From: JACVRW01 sp034664125
Lineage (GTDB): Bacteria; Actinomycetota; Thermoleophilia; Solirubrobacterales; Thermoleophilaceae
Reading direction: 5' to 3'
Assembly (NCBI GenBank): GCA_034664125.1
Contig: JAXDIG010000014.1
Span: 21,095 to 85,094 of the forward strand
Length of the DNA stretch: 64,000 nucleotides
In this document: positions 18,033 to 29,056 of the stretch, piece after piece
Numbering within the stretch: the first letter of the stretch is position 1
How the letters are laid out: each line of letters starts with the position of its first letter
Notes under the pieces: generated by a model
Databases searched by the model: none
Told to the model about the DNA's origin: nothing
The model's input: only the letters and a program-made list of their open reading frames with translations
Made by a program: the position numbers and the translations under genes

Positions 18033-18779
18033 ATGGATCTAGGCCTCGAAGGCAGAGTCGCGCTCGTAACCGGCGCATCACGCGGGATTGGCCTCGGGAT
18101 CGCGCAGGCCCTGGCCGCCGAGGGAGCCTCCGTGGCGATCAGCTCGCGCTCCCGTGAGCGCATCGAGGAGGCCGCCGCCGAGATCGGCGCGCGCCCCTAC
18201 GTGCACGATTCCGCCGACCTCGACGCGGCACCCGGGCTGATCGACAGCGTGGAGGCGGATCTCGGCCCGCTGGCCGTGCTGGTGACCAACACCGGCGGCC
18301 CTCCGGGGGGCGAGCCGCTCGAGTTCAGCCGCGAGCAGTGGGAGGACGCCTACCGCAAGCTCGTGCTGGCGCCGATGGCGCTGATCGAGCACGCGGTCAT
18401 CGGCATGCGCTCGCGCCGCTTCGGTCGCATCCTGAGCGTGTCCTCGACCGCGGTGCGCGAGCCGATCCCCGCGCTGCTGCTCTCGACCGCCCACCGCAGC
18501 GCGCTGCTGGCGACCTTCAAGCTGCTCTCCCGGCGCCTGGCCGGCGACGGCATCACGCTCAACACGCTGCTGCCGGGCCGCATCGCCACCGACCGCCTGG
18601 CCGAGATCCATGGGTCGGCGGAAGCGGCAGAACAAGCCGCCCGCGAGCAGGTGCCGATGGGGCGGCTCGGCACGGTCGAGGAGATCGCGGCTGCTGGTGC
18701 CTTCCTCTGCTCGGCCCGCGCGAGCTACATCACCGGCGTGGCGCTCAGGGTGGACGGCGGGCTCACCCAGAGCATCTGA
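18033..18779 (+). CDS. SDR-fold protein lacking the catalytic Tyr-Lys pair
   Basis: The 248-residue Rossmann protein has the SDR cofactor motif TGASRGIG. TNTGGPPGG stands where NNAG is usual. The Ser of the catalytic triad is present (SVSST), but the YxxxK positions are Ser151 and Arg155 (STAHR). This matches an SDR subfamily that keeps the fold and C-terminal GRIATDR block without the classical dyad. It may bind NAD(P) without normal dehydrogenase chemistry. It starts the operon that continues, by a TGATG overlap, with beta-phosphoglucomutase and a GH65 phosphorylase. Confidence 0.8.
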   Translation: MDLGLEGRVALVTGASRGIGLGIAQALAAEGASVAISSRSRERIEEAAAEIGARPYVHDSADLDAAPGLIDSVEADLGPLAVLVTNTGGPPGGEPLEFSREQWEDAYRKLVLAPMALIEHAVIGMRSRRFGRILSVSSTAVREPIPALLLSTAHRSALLATFKLLSRRLAGDGITLNTLLPGRIATDRLAEIHGSAEAAEQAAREQVPMGRLGTVEEIAAAGAFLCSARASYITGVALRVDGGLTQSI

Positions 18780-19507
18780 TGCTCGGCCTGCCGGAAGGGA
18801 TCCGCGCCTGCCTGTTCGATCTCGACGGCGTGCTGACCCAGACCGCGAAGGTGCACGCGGCCGCCTGGAAGCAGATGTTCGACGAGTTCCTGCGCTCCCG
18901 CCCCGAGCCGTTCCGAGAGTTCACCCAGGACGACTACGAGCAGTACGTGGACGGCAAGCCGCGCCGGGACGGTGTGCGGTCGTTCCTCGTCGCTCGCGGG
19001 ATCGAGCTGCCGGAGGGCTCGCCCGACGACCCGTCGAACCGCGAGACGGTCGCGGGCCTGGGCAACCGCAAGAACGACATGGTCCAGCGCCTGATACGAG
19101 AGCAGGGCGTGCAGGTCTACGAGGGCTCGGTCCGATACGTCAAGGCGGTGCGCGATGCCGGGTTGCGGCGAGCGGTGGTGTCGTCCAGCGCCAACACTCG
19201 CGAAGTGCTGCGCGCGACCGGCATCGAGGACCTCTTCGAAGCGATCGTCGACGGCGTGGTCATCGAGCGCGACGGCCTGAAGGGCAAGCCCGCGCCGGAC
19301 ACGTTCCTGGCCGGGGCGCGCGCGCTCGACGCGGAGCCGGCACAGGCGGCCGTGTTCGAGGACGCCATCGCCGGCGTGGAGGCCGGCCGAGCCGGCAACT
19401 TCGGCTTCGTCGTGGGGGTCGACCGCGTCGGCCATGCGGCCGAGCTGCTGGCGCACGGCGCGGACATCGTCGTGTCGGACCTGTCGGAGCTGCTCGACCG
19501 CCCGTGA
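18779..19507 (+). CDS. pgmB: Beta-phosphoglucomutase (HAD family)
   Basis: The 242-residue HAD enzyme has motif I as FDLDGVLTQT (Asp14 nucleophile, Asp16 acid/base), motif II in VVSSSANT, the LKGKPAPDTF Lys and the VFEDAIAGVEAG Asp pair. The cap domain insert follows motif I. It turns beta-glucose 1-phosphate into glucose 6-phosphate. The GH65 gene overlapping downstream by GTGA makes beta-glucose 1-phosphate, so the pair forms a disaccharide-breakdown pathway. Confidence 0.9.
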   Translation: MLGLPEGIRACLFDLDGVLTQTAKVHAAAWKQMFDEFLRSRPEPFREFTQDDYEQYVDGKPRRDGVRSFLVARGIELPEGSPDDPSNRETVAGLGNRKNDMVQRLIREQGVQVYEGSVRYVKAVRDAGLRRAVVSSSANTREVLRATGIEDLFEAIVDGVVIERDGLKGKPAPDTFLAGARALDAEPAQAAVFEDAIAGVEAGRAGNFGFVVGVDRVGHAAELLAHGADIVVSDLSELLDRP

Positions 19508-21882
19508 GCGTGCGGCGCCCCTCGGACGAGCTCCACCCGTGGGAGATCCGCGAGAGCGAGCTCGACCTGGATCTGCTGGCCCAGCGCGAATCGGTGTTCG
19601 CTCTCTCCAACGGCCACATCGGCCTGCGCGGAACCTTCGACGAGGGCGAGCCGCACGGCCTGCCGGGGACCTACCTGAACGGCGTGTACGAGACGCGGCC
19701 GCTCCCCTACGCCGAGGCCGGCTACGGCTTCCCCGAGGACGGCCAGACGGTCGTCAACGTGACCAACGGCAAGCTGATCCGGCTGCTGGTCGACGACGAG
19801 CCGTTCGACATCCGCTACGGCGAGCTGCTCTCGCACCGGCGCGTGCTCGACATGCGCGCCGGCACGCTCGAGCGCGAGGCCGAGTGGCGCTCGCCCGACG
19901 GCCAGGCGGTGCGGGTGCGCTCCGTGCGCCTGGTGTCGCTTGTCCAGCGCAGCGTGGCGGCCATCCTCTGGGAGGTCGAGGCGCTGGACGAGCCGGCGCG
20001 CATCGTCGTGCAGTCGGAGCTGGTCGCCAACGAGGCGCAGCCCGAGGCGCCGTCCGCCGACCCGCGAGCGGCCGCCGCGCTGCGCGCGCCGCTGGTCAAC
20101 CAGTTCACCGGCGCGCTCGGGGAGCGCGTGACGCTGGTGCACCGCACGCGCGTGAGCGGACTGCTGGTCGGAGCGGCGATGGACCACGTCGTGGAGGGCC
20201 CGGACGGCACCGCCACGCACTCCGAGGCAGAGGACGACCTGGGGCGCGTGACCGTCGTGACCGACCTGGAGCCGGGCTCGACGCTGCGGCTGGTGAAGTT
20301 CCTCGCCTACGGCTGGTCGGCCCAGCGGTCGCTGCCGGCCGTGCGCGACCAGGTCGAGGCGGCGCTGGTGGAGGCCCGCCACGCGGGCTGGGACGAGCTG
20401 CTCGCCGGCCAGCGCAAGGCGCTCGACGACTTCTGGACGAGCGCCGACGTGGAGCTCGACGGCGACCTGGAGATCCAGCAGGCCGTGCGCTTCGGCCTGT
20501 TCCACACGATGCAGGCCGGCGCCCGCGCCGAGCGGCGCGCGATCCCGGCCAAGGGGCTCACCGGGCCCGGCTACGACGGCCACTCCTTCTGGGACACCGA
20601 GACGTTCGTGCTGCCGCTGCTGACGTACTCGGTGCCGCGCGCGGCGGCGGCGGCGCTGCACTGGCGTCACTCCATCCTCCCGCTCGCGCGCGAGCGCGCC
20701 CAGACGCTGAACCTGCGCGGGGCGGCGCTGCCGTGGCGCACGATCGCGGGCGAGGAGTGCTCGGCCTACTGGCCGGCGGGCACCGCGGCATTCCACGTGT
20801 CGGCCGACGTGGCGGACGCCGTGATCCGCTACGTGCAGGTCACCGGGGACATGGACTTCGAGCGCGAGGCCGGCCTGGAGCTGCTCGTGGAAACCGCCCG
20901 CCTGTGGCACTCGCTCGGCCACCACGACCCGGGTGGCGGCTTCCGCATCGACGGCGTGACGGGCCCGGACGAGTACAGCGCGATCGCCGACAACAACATC
21001 TACACGAACCTGATGGCCCAGCGGAACCTGCTCGGGGCCGCCGAGGCGGTGGGCCGGCATCCCGAGCGCGCGGGCGAGCTCGAGGTCGACGACGTCGAGG
21101 TGGCCGCCTGGGTGTACGCGGCGCGCGAGGTCAGGATCCCCTACGACGAGCGGCTGGGCGTGCACGCGCAGTCGGACGAGTTCACGCGCCACGAGGAGTG
21201 GGACTTCGAGGCCACCGGCGACCGCTACCCGCTGCTTCTCTACTTCCCCTACTTCCAGCTGTACCGCAAGCAGGTGGTCAAGCAGCCGGACCTGGTGCTG
21301 GCCATGCACCTGCGCGGCGACGCCTTCACGGACGAGCACAAGCTGCGCAACTTCGACTACTACGAGCGGCGCACGGTGCGCGACTCGTCACTGGCGGCGT
21401 GCACCGAGGCGGTCATGGCCGCCGAGGTCGGCTATGTCGAGCTGGCCTACGACTACCTGGCCGAGGCCGCCCTGGTGGATCTCGACGACCTCAACAGAAA
21501 CACGCGCGACGGGGTGCACATCGCCTCGCTGGCGGGCTCGTGGATCGCCTGCGTCGCCGGGCTCGGCGGCATGCGCGACCACGACGGCCGGCTGTCCTTC
21601 GCGCCGCGGCTGCCGAACGACGTCGCCCGCCTGGCCTTCCGGCTCTGCGTGCGCGGCTGCCGGCTGGTGGTGGAGGTGGAGCACGAGCGCGCGTCGTACG
21701 AGATCCACTCCGGAAGCCAGCTCGAGGTGAGCCACCACGGCGATTCCTTCGTGCTGCAGCCCGGCTCGCCGGTGACGCTGCCGATCCCGCCGGCGCCCGA
21801 TCGCGAACCGCCGTCGCAGCCGCCCGGCCGCGCGCCACGGCGGCGCCACGGCAACGCCCGGCTAGGGCGCGTCGCCGAGTAG
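19504..21882 (+). CDS. GH65 disaccharide phosphorylase (maltose/trehalose/kojibiose type)
   Basis: The 792-residue protein has the GH65 layout: an N-terminal beta-sandwich (LSNGHIGLRG), a linker, an (alpha/alpha)6 catalytic barrel and a small C-terminal beta domain (GVHIASLAGSW). The general acid is Glu490 in VTGPDEYS. GYDGHSFWDTETF and the phosphate-binding region after VVKQPD agree. It phosphorolyses an alpha-linked glucose disaccharide to beta-glucose 1-phosphate; which disaccharide cannot be told from the sequence. The GTG start overlaps the pgmB stop. Confidence 0.9.
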   Translation: MSVRRPSDELHPWEIRESELDLDLLAQRESVFALSNGHIGLRGTFDEGEPHGLPGTYLNGVYETRPLPYAEAGYGFPEDGQTVVNVTNGKLIRLLVDDEPFDIRYGELLSHRRVLDMRAGTLEREAEWRSPDGQAVRVRSVRLVSLVQRSVAAILWEVEALDEPARIVVQSELVANEAQPEAPSADPRAAAALRAPLVNQFTGALGERVTLVHRTRVSGLLVGAAMDHVVEGPDGTATHSEAEDDLGRVTVVTDLEPGSTLRLVKFLAYGWSAQRSLPAVRDQVEAALVEARHAGWDELLAGQRKALDDFWTSADVELDGDLEIQQAVRFGLFHTMQAGARAERRAIPAKGLTGPGYDGHSFWDTETFVLPLLTYSVPRAAAAALHWRHSILPLARERAQTLNLRGAALPWRTIAGEECSAYWPAGTAAFHVSADVADAVIRYVQVTGDMDFEREAGLELLVETARLWHSLGHHDPGGGFRIDGVTGPDEYSAIADNNIYTNLMAQRNLLGAAEAVGRHPERAGELEVDDVEVAAWVYAAREVRIPYDERLGVHAQSDEFTRHEEWDFEATGDRYPLLLYFPYFQLYRKQVVKQPDLVLAMHLRGDAFTDEHKLRNFDYYERRTVRDSSLAACTEAVMAAEVGYVELAYDYLAEAALVDLDDLNRNTRDGVHIASLAGSWIACVAGLGGMRDHDGRLSFAPRLPNDVARLAFRLCVRGCRLVVEVEHERASYEIHSGSQLEVSHHGDSFVLQPGSPVTLPIPPAPDREPPSQPPGRAPRRRHGNARLGRVAE

Positions 21883-22275
21883 CACGCGGTTGCGGTCCCA
21901 GCGCTCGATCTCACAGCCGTTGCTCAGCTCGAAGCGGGCGTCCACGCGCCGGCCGCGCAGCTCGCCGCTGACGCGCGCCACGCCGGGGCCGCCGTAGATC
22001 TGGGTGCAGGCCGTTGCCGCCGGCACGGGCGCCAGCTGCTCCGCCGTCAGCCCGCCAAGCCGCCGGCACGCGGGCTCCGGCGCCTTCGGGCCGAGCTGCT
22101 CGCATTCGATCGTCCGCCGCCGCGCGGCGCCGTCCGCCCCGTCCGGCCGCACGATGACCGTGAGGCTGGCGGCGGGGTCGCCCCCGGACGCGCTCGGCTG
22201 GGCCGCGTCATCCCCGCCGCAGCCGGCGACGAGCACGGCGACGGCGCACGCGGCGGATATCCCCAGGCGGTTCAC
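21862..22275 (-). CDS. Lipoprotein resembling Streptomyces subtilisin inhibitor
   Basis: The 137-residue protein has a signal with lipobox VAGC. The mature part has four cysteines in an arrangement like the SSI family: a first pair around IECEQL and PACRRL, then TACTQIYGGP and NGCEIERW. The GxxRGRRVDARFxxxNGCE segment is the strongest resemblance. It may be a membrane-anchored serine-protease inhibitor. Its 3' end overlaps the GH65 gene by 21 nt on the opposite strand. The family call is by eye. Confidence 0.65.
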   Translation of the reverse strand: MNRLGISAACAVAVLVAGCGGDDAAQPSASGGDPAASLTVIVRPDGADGAARRRTIECEQLGPKAPEPACRRLGGLTAEQLAPVPAATACTQIYGGPGVARVSGELRGRRVDARFELSNGCEIERWDRNRVLLGDAP

Positions 22276-22327
22276 ACCGGGAAGTGTGGCTGGCCGCGCC
22301 GACGGCGCGGCCGCCGTGCCGGCCGCT

Positions 22328-24610
<2,283 letters not shown>

Positions 24611-24623
24611 GTTGTTCTCCATA

Positions 24624-24638
24624 CTTACGGATCGTAAG
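24624..24638. promoter_or_regulatory. Palindrome at the lon 5' end
   Basis: CTTACG-GAT-CGTAAG is a perfect inverted repeat, 13 nt before the preferred lon start in the 115-bp region shared with divergent osmC. A repressor bound here would block lon. It does not match the HspR HAIR consensus well. The regulator is unknown. Confidence 0.5.
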
Positions 24639-24725
24639 CAAGTTTAGAGCACCGTCGAACGATCGTCTGCGCGCAGAGCGGGGTAGCTTTGCCCGGGCTG
24701 CACACCACGATCGGGAGGTTGAGAG

Positions 24726-25157
24726 ATGCCGAAGCGCACGGCCGACGCACGCTGGGAAGGCTCGCTCCAGGAGGGCCAGGGAACGATGCGTATGGCGAGC
24801 GGCGCCTACGAGGGCGCGTACTCGTTCCAGTCGCGCTTCGAGGAGGGCGACGGCACGAACCCCGAGGAGCTGATCGCCGCCGCTCACGCCGGGTGCTTCT
24901 CGATGGCGCTCTCGGGCGACCTCGGGCGGGCTGGCCACGAGCCGGAGAGCGTGGAGACCACGGCCACCGTTCACATCGACAAGGTCGAGGGCGGCTTTGC
25001 GATCAAGCGCATCGAGCTGGACACGCGCGCTCGCGTGCCGGGCCTCGACGACGACGAGTTCCAGCGCATCGCCGAGGGCGCGAAGCAGAACTGCCCGGTG
25101 TCGAAGGCGCTGGCGGCGGTTGAGACGATCGAGCTGAACGCCGAGCTCGTCGAGTGA
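24726..25157 (+). CDS. osmC: OsmC-family peroxiredoxin
   Basis: The 143-residue protein begins MPKRTADARWEGSL. The two OsmC cysteines are in AHAGCFSMAL and QNCPVSKAL, and the ATVHIDK block is typical. It reduces organic hydroperoxides with thiol cofactors. GGGAGG precedes the ATG. It overlaps rpiA by GTGA and diverges from lon, making a small stress-linked region. Confidence 0.92.
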   Translation: MPKRTADARWEGSLQEGQGTMRMASGAYEGAYSFQSRFEEGDGTNPEELIAAAHAGCFSMALSGDLGRAGHEPESVETTATVHIDKVEGGFAIKRIELDTRARVPGLDDDEFQRIAEGAKQNCPVSKALAAVETIELNAELVE

Positions 25158-25843
25158 GCGACCCGTCGGGCGTGGCCCGGGCCGCCGCGGCCGCGGCGGC
25201 GGTCGAGCTGGTCGAGCCGGGCATGACGATCGGGCTCGGGTCCGGGCGGGCGGTGTGGAAGGTGGTGGAGCTCCTGGGCGAGCGAGGGCAGCCGGTACGG
25301 GCGGCGGTGGCGTCGTCGCGCACCGACGAGCTGGCCCGTGAGGCGGGGATCGAGGTGGTCGAGCTCGATGGGACGCTGGGGCTCGACCTCGCCCTCGACG
25401 GCGCGGACGAGGTGGACGGCCAGCTGCGCCTGATCAAGGGCGGCGGCGGGGCGCTGCTGCGGGAGAAGATCGTGATCTCGGCGGCGCGCCGGTTCGTGGT
25501 GGTTGCGGAGGCGTCGAAGCGGGTGGCCCGGCTGGGCGCGGATTTCAGGCTCCCCGTGGAGGTGGTGCGCTTCGGCTGGCGCGACACGCGCCGCCGGCTC
25601 GGCGGGCTGCTCCCGGACGCGGAGCAGCGGCTGCACGAGGACGGCGAGGCGTACGTGACCGACGAGGGCCACCTGATCCTGGACTGCGCCCTGCCGGCCG
25701 ACTCGGCGGACCTGGAGGCGCTCGGCCGCGACGTGAAGCAGGTCCCCGGCGTGGTGGAGCACGGCCTGTTCATCGGGATGGCGGAGCGCGCGCTGCTGGG
25801 GCTGCCGGACGGGTCGGTCGAGGTGCTGGAACGGGGCGGCTAG
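25154..25843 (+). CDS. rpiA: Ribose-5-phosphate isomerase A
   Basis: The 229-residue enzyme has the RpiA blocks GLGSGRAV, VASSRTDELA, LDGADEVDGQL and IKGGGGALLREK, including the catalytic Glu and Lys region. It interconverts ribose 5-phosphate and ribulose 5-phosphate in the pentose phosphate pathway. The start overlaps osmC by GTGA. The stop shares CTAG with the convergent membrane-protein gene. Confidence 0.92.
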   Translation: MSDPSGVARAAAAAAAVELVEPGMTIGLGSGRAVWKVVELLGERGQPVRAAVASSRTDELAREAGIEVVELDGTLGLDLALDGADEVDGQLRLIKGGGGALLREKIVISAARRFVVVAEASKRVARLGADFRLPVEVVRFGWRDTRRRLGGLLPDAEQRLHEDGEAYVTDEGHLILDCALPADSADLEALGRDVKQVPGVVEHGLFIGMAERALLGLPDGSVEVLERGG

Positions 25844-26604
25844 GGCCCGGGCTTGACCTTGCGCACCTGGCCGTCGGCGTACTCCAGCTCCAGCCGCGGC
25901 GGGCGTGGGCTGATCAGTGCCATCTCGTCGTCCTGGACGCCGTCGCCGCCGACGTCGACGTCGCGCTCGTCGACCCCGACGAAGAACCGCTGCGGCTCGC
26001 CGCCCGGCGCCCGGGGCGTCCACGGCTTGGTCAGCTCGGCCTCGACGGGCCCGCCCGGAAGGAGCAGGCGGACGGCGACCACATCGCCAGCCGCGTGGCC
26101 CGAGTAGGTCCTGTCTTCGGGGCTGCCCGACATGCCGGTCAGTACCACGCCGCGCCGCTCGAGCCGCCGAGTGAGGTCCGCGGGCTCGTAGCACCCGCCG
26201 AAGCTGCCGCGGACGCCCCTGTCACCGATGTCCTCGGCGGCCGCGGTGCACACACGCCGCGCCCGGCTGAGGTAGGCAAGTGCCATGCCGCCCTCGCCGC
26301 CGGTGAGGCCGGGTGCCGGCAGCGGGTCGCTGGCGCCGCCGGTCCCGGGGCGCAGGTCGAGGCCTCGGCCGCCATCTCCGCTTTCGACGGCGAGCAGCCT
26401 GTCGACCGCCGGCACGCCGGTGCTGAAGCCGGTCAGCTCGCTCGCGGCCGCTCCCGCGGCCACCAGCAGCAGCGCCAGGGCCACCACCAGGGCCGCCCGC
26501 CGGCGACGCCGGCGGCGCACGATGCGACCGCGAGCCGCGGCGACGAGCTGGAGACGGATCGCGGCGAGCGGATCGTCCGCGGTCAGGTGAGCCGTGTCGG
26601 TCAT
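25840..26604 (-). CDS. Membrane protein coupled to an ECF sigma factor
   Basis: The 254-residue protein has a short cytoplasmic N-terminus with a run of seven arginines, one TM helix (AALVVALALLLVAAGAAA) and an extracytoplasmic domain of about 190 residues with two cysteines. The ATGA overlap with the sigma gene upstream and the topology suggest a sigma-linked partner, perhaps an anti-sigma factor, but I see no zinc-binding anti-sigma motif. Function is inferred from position. Confidence 0.65.
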   Translation of the reverse strand: MTDTAHLTADDPLAAIRLQLVAAARGRIVRRRRRRRAALVVALALLLVAAGAAASELTGFSTGVPAVDRLLAVESGDGGRGLDLRPGTGGASDPLPAPGLTGGEGGMALAYLSRARRVCTAAAEDIGDRGVRGSFGGCYEPADLTRRLERRGVVLTGMSGSPEDRTYSGHAAGDVVAVRLLLPGGPVEAELTKPWTPRAPGGEPQRFFVGVDERDVDVGGDGVQDDEMALISPRPPRLELEYADGQVRKVKPGP

Positions 26605-27161
26605 CGTCCCCTCCTCCTGAGCCGGGCGAGCTTCGCCAGCCCCCGGCTGACCCGCTGCCTGACGGCAGCTTCGGTGCTCCCGGTGGCCTCGGCGATCTCC
26701 GTGTAGTCGCGCTCCTCGATCACGCGGGCCGTCACGGCCTCCCGCTCTGCAGCCGACAGCTCCCCCATCCCGTTGACGTACGCGGAGGGCTCGGCGTCGA
26801 GCAGCTCCTCCACCCGCTCCAGCGCCTCGTCTGCAAACGCCAGCCGGGCCATCCCCAGGCGCCGCCGCGCCTTGTCCTCGACGGCGTTGCGGCGGCGCGT
26901 GGCGGCGAGCTTGTTGCGCGCGATGCCCATCAGCCATGCGCCCGCCGGGGCCTCGCCGGACCGGTACCGTCCGCTTGCCGCCAGAGCGGCGGCGAACACC
27001 TCGGCCGTCAGGTCGAGCGCCTGCTCGGTGTCGCGGCAGGCCCGCGCCAGAAAGCCCAGCACGACGCGGGCGTGGCGCTCATAGAACACACCAAACGCCT
27101 CGGGCTCCTCCGCCGCCAGGGCCAGCAGCTCGTCATCCGAGAGTCGCGCTAGCTCCTCCAC
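26601..27161 (-). CDS. ECF-type RNA polymerase sigma factor
   Basis: The 186-residue protein has sigma region 2 (FGVFYERHARVVLGFLARAC ... LTAEVFAAAL, then GAWLMGIARNKL) and region 4 (LSAAEREAVTARVIEERDYTEIAEATGSTEAAVRQRVSRGLAKL). Regions 1 and 3 are missing, which defines an extracytoplasmic-function sigma factor. The GTG start has AGGAGG directly upstream. It is co-translated with the membrane partner downstream. Confidence 0.9.
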   Translation of the reverse strand: MEELARLSDDELLALAAEEPEAFGVFYERHARVVLGFLARACRDTEQALDLTAEVFAAALAASGRYRSGEAPAGAWLMGIARNKLAATRRRNAVEDKARRRLGMARLAFADEALERVEELLDAEPSAYVNGMGELSAAEREAVTARVIEERDYTEIAEATGSTEAAVRQRVSRGLAKLARLRRRGR

Positions 27162-27248
27162 TACCTCCTATCTTCCAGCCGCCCGAAGTTTGTGACATGA
27201 CCCTGACCCCAACGTCGCGCATCTGGTGCAGACGGAGGCCCACCCCCG

Positions 27249-27956
27249 CTAGAACCCGCTTTCGTCCACGGCCGAGGTGCCGATGCGCTTGCGGTCCCCG
27301 GTCGGGCGGACCAGGAGGCGGACCTCGTGCGCGAAGTTGGCCGCGGCGGCCAGGTAGACGGCTTGCCGGGCGGTCACGCGCAGGGTGGCGAGGCTCGTGG
27401 CCTCCGTCGGACCCTCGGCGCTCGCGGCGGCGGTCTGCTCACCACTGGTGGGGCGCAAGGCCAGCAGCTGCACGTCCTCCAGCGCCACGAAGGTGTGGCC
27501 GCCTCCCTGCTCCCGCTGGACCGACACCAGCACATCCACACGCGTGCCGCCCTGAGCCCCCGCGAGCGCCCCGCCCCCCGCCACGGCCAGCTCCAGAGCA
27601 CGCTCGCCTGGGCGCAGCGGTCCGGCCTCGCCGCGCGGGTCGGCCCCACCGATCATCCCCGCGGTGACGTAGGCGCCTGCCGCGACGGGAACGGCGACCC
27701 TGACCCCGACGAGCTCGCCGGGCGCGCCCAGCGCGTCCGGCGGCAGGTACCGCGCCGGTACTCGTCTGACTTCCAGGTCGGCGGGGCTCAGACGGTGGTC
27801 GCCGGCGAGCTCCCTCTTGGCGACAACCGTCTCGACGAGCGGTCCCACCGCCGCCTCGGTCCGGCGCTCGCGCTCGCGTACCTGCGAAGCCGCCAGGCCG
27901 CCGCAGACGAGGGCAAAGCAGAGCAGGAGAAGCCCGCGCCGCCGCGTGGGCGTCAT
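27249..27956 (-). CDS. CpaB/SAF-domain pilus-assembly-like protein
   Basis: The 235-residue protein has an N-terminal TM helix (RGLLLLCFALVCGGLAAS) and a SAF domain (VVAKRELAGDHRLSPADLEVRRVPARYLPPDAL ... VGVRVAVPVAAGAYVTAGMI). A CpaB/RcpC-type domain with VDVLVSVQ follows. In tad pili CpaB stabilises the outer channel; Gram-positive homologues have less clear roles. No other tad genes lie here. It overlaps the histidine kinase gene by ATGA. Confidence 0.8.
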   Translation of the reverse strand: MTPTRRRGLLLLCFALVCGGLAASQVRERERRTEAAVGPLVETVVAKRELAGDHRLSPADLEVRRVPARYLPPDALGAPGELVGVRVAVPVAAGAYVTAGMIGGADPRGEAGPLRPGERALELAVAGGGALAGAQGGTRVDVLVSVQREQGGGHTFVALEDVQLLALRPTSGEQTAAASAEGPTEATSLATLRVTARQAVYLAAAANFAHEVRLLVRPTGDRKRIGTSAVDESGF

Positions 27957-28537
27957 GCCGCGCGGCGCCGGTCATCCCGCGAAGCGTCCAGCGGCGTCTC
28001 GGCCGGCAGCTCCACGACCGTGCGCGTGAAATCGCCTTCGCTCTCCACGCTCACCCGCCCGCCCAGCTCGCGCGCGGCACGCTTGGCGATGACGAGGCCT
28101 CGCCCGCGCCCCGACGCTTTCGCGTGGCCGCCCGCCGGCGCGAGCCGCCGGTTGCGGATCTCCAGGCGCAGCAAGCCACCCGCCGGCGGCAGGCTGCTCA
28201 CCTCCACCGGCCCCACCCCGTGCTCCGCCGCGTTCGCGATCACGTTGGCGAGCACCTGCGCGAGCCGGCCGGCCTCGAGCTCCGACGGCGGTGCCGGCCG
28301 CGCGCCGCGGGCCTCCGCGAGATCCGCCAGCGCGACCGTCATGCGGTCCAGCTCCAGGCGCAGCAGAGGGCTGAGCTCCCGCTCCCCCGCCAGCGCGATC
28401 GCCGTGGCCGCTCCGCGCAGCTCGTGCTCGGCGTCGGCAACGCGGGCGAGCCGCCGGTGCAGCGTCCACCCGGCCGCCAGCGCCAAGGACCACCCGGCCC
28501 AGCACAGCGCCACCGCCGCCACGCTCCACCAGCTCAC
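27953..28537 (-). CDS. Minimal membrane histidine kinase
   Basis: The 194-residue protein has one N-terminal TM helix, then an H-box with the likely phospho-acceptor His38 (DAEHELRG). A compact HATPase domain follows: N-box LANVIANAAEHG, G-box GRGRGLVIAKRAARELGG. There is no sensor, PAS or HAMP domain. It overlaps the response-regulator 3' half by ATGA. Because the regulator gene is split by a transposon, this kinase has probably lost its normal partner. Confidence 0.8.
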   Translation of the reverse strand: MSWWSVAAVALCWAGWSLALAAGWTLHRRLARVADAEHELRGAATAIALAGERELSPLLRLELDRMTVALADLAEARGARPAPPSELEAGRLAQVLANVIANAAEHGVGPVEVSSLPPAGGLLRLEIRNRRLAPAGGHAKASGRGRGLVIAKRAARELGGRVSVESEGDFTRTVVELPAETPLDASRDDRRRAA

Positions 28538-28887
28538 AGCGCCTCCGTCAGCTTGTAGCCCACCCCGCGCACGTTCACGACCCAGGGTCGCCCCGACGGG
28601 CGCAGCTTCTTGCGCAGCCGGCAGGCGTGCGCATCCAGCGTCCGGGTGTTGCCGGGTGAGAGGTAACCCCAGACGTCGCGCAGTAGCTCCTGCTTTCCAT
28701 ACACGCGCGTGGGCTGCTCCGCCAGCGCCTGCAGCAGCGCGAACTCCTTCGCCGCCAGCTCGATGCGCCGGCCGGCCAGCCGCACGGCGCGCGTGGAGGG
28801 ATCCAAAGTGAGCTCACCCACCCGCACCACCCCGCGCGTACGCCGCCCCTCCGCGCGGCGCAGCACCGCGCGCACGCGCGCCAGCAC
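28534..28887 (-). pseudogene. Response regulator, C-terminal DNA-binding half (split by transposon)
   Basis: This fragment encodes an OmpR/PhoB-type winged helix (ELAAKEFALLQALAEQPTRV, TRTLDAHACRLRKKLR, VRGVGYKL) preceded by the inter-domain linker LARVRAVLRRAEGRR. It has no receiver domain. The missing half lies at 42,288-42,677, ending at the matching codons (YAELL). The first usable codon, a GTG, is built from the last base of the transposon repeat plus the target duplication. A free DNA-binding domain could still be made from it. Confidence 0.9.
28883..28886. repeat. Target-site duplication, left copy
   Basis: AGCA borders the left transposon end and is repeated at 42,304-42,307 beyond the right end. 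Removing the element plus one copy restores an uninterrupted response-regulator frame (E-L-L-A-R). Confidence 0.9.
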
Positions 28888-28904
28888 GGCCCAATTTCAT
28901 AAGT
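28887..28904 (+). repeat. Left terminal inverted repeat
   Basis: CGGCCCAATTTCATAAGT, identical to the reverse complement of 42,286-42,303. About 150 bp of AT-richer, apparently non-coding sequence follows before the first cargo gene end at 29,057. Confidence 0.95.
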
Positions 28905-29056
28905 CTTTGCCCTGCAAATGAGCACTTTTTCTCTAGTGTCATCTGACAATCCAGAGAATTCGCGCCGTTCTTGCTGTCAGCGCCGGCTCTTATCCATAGA
29001 AGCGCCTCAGGTTTGGCTTAGGTATGCCGTTTCAGGGCTTCTCCACGCCAAGATCG

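Noticed and set aside
28575..28949. Frame entering the transposon end (MSDDTREK...)
   Set aside because: It is out of frame with the winged-helix domain after the repeat, so it is not the real start of the regulator fragment.
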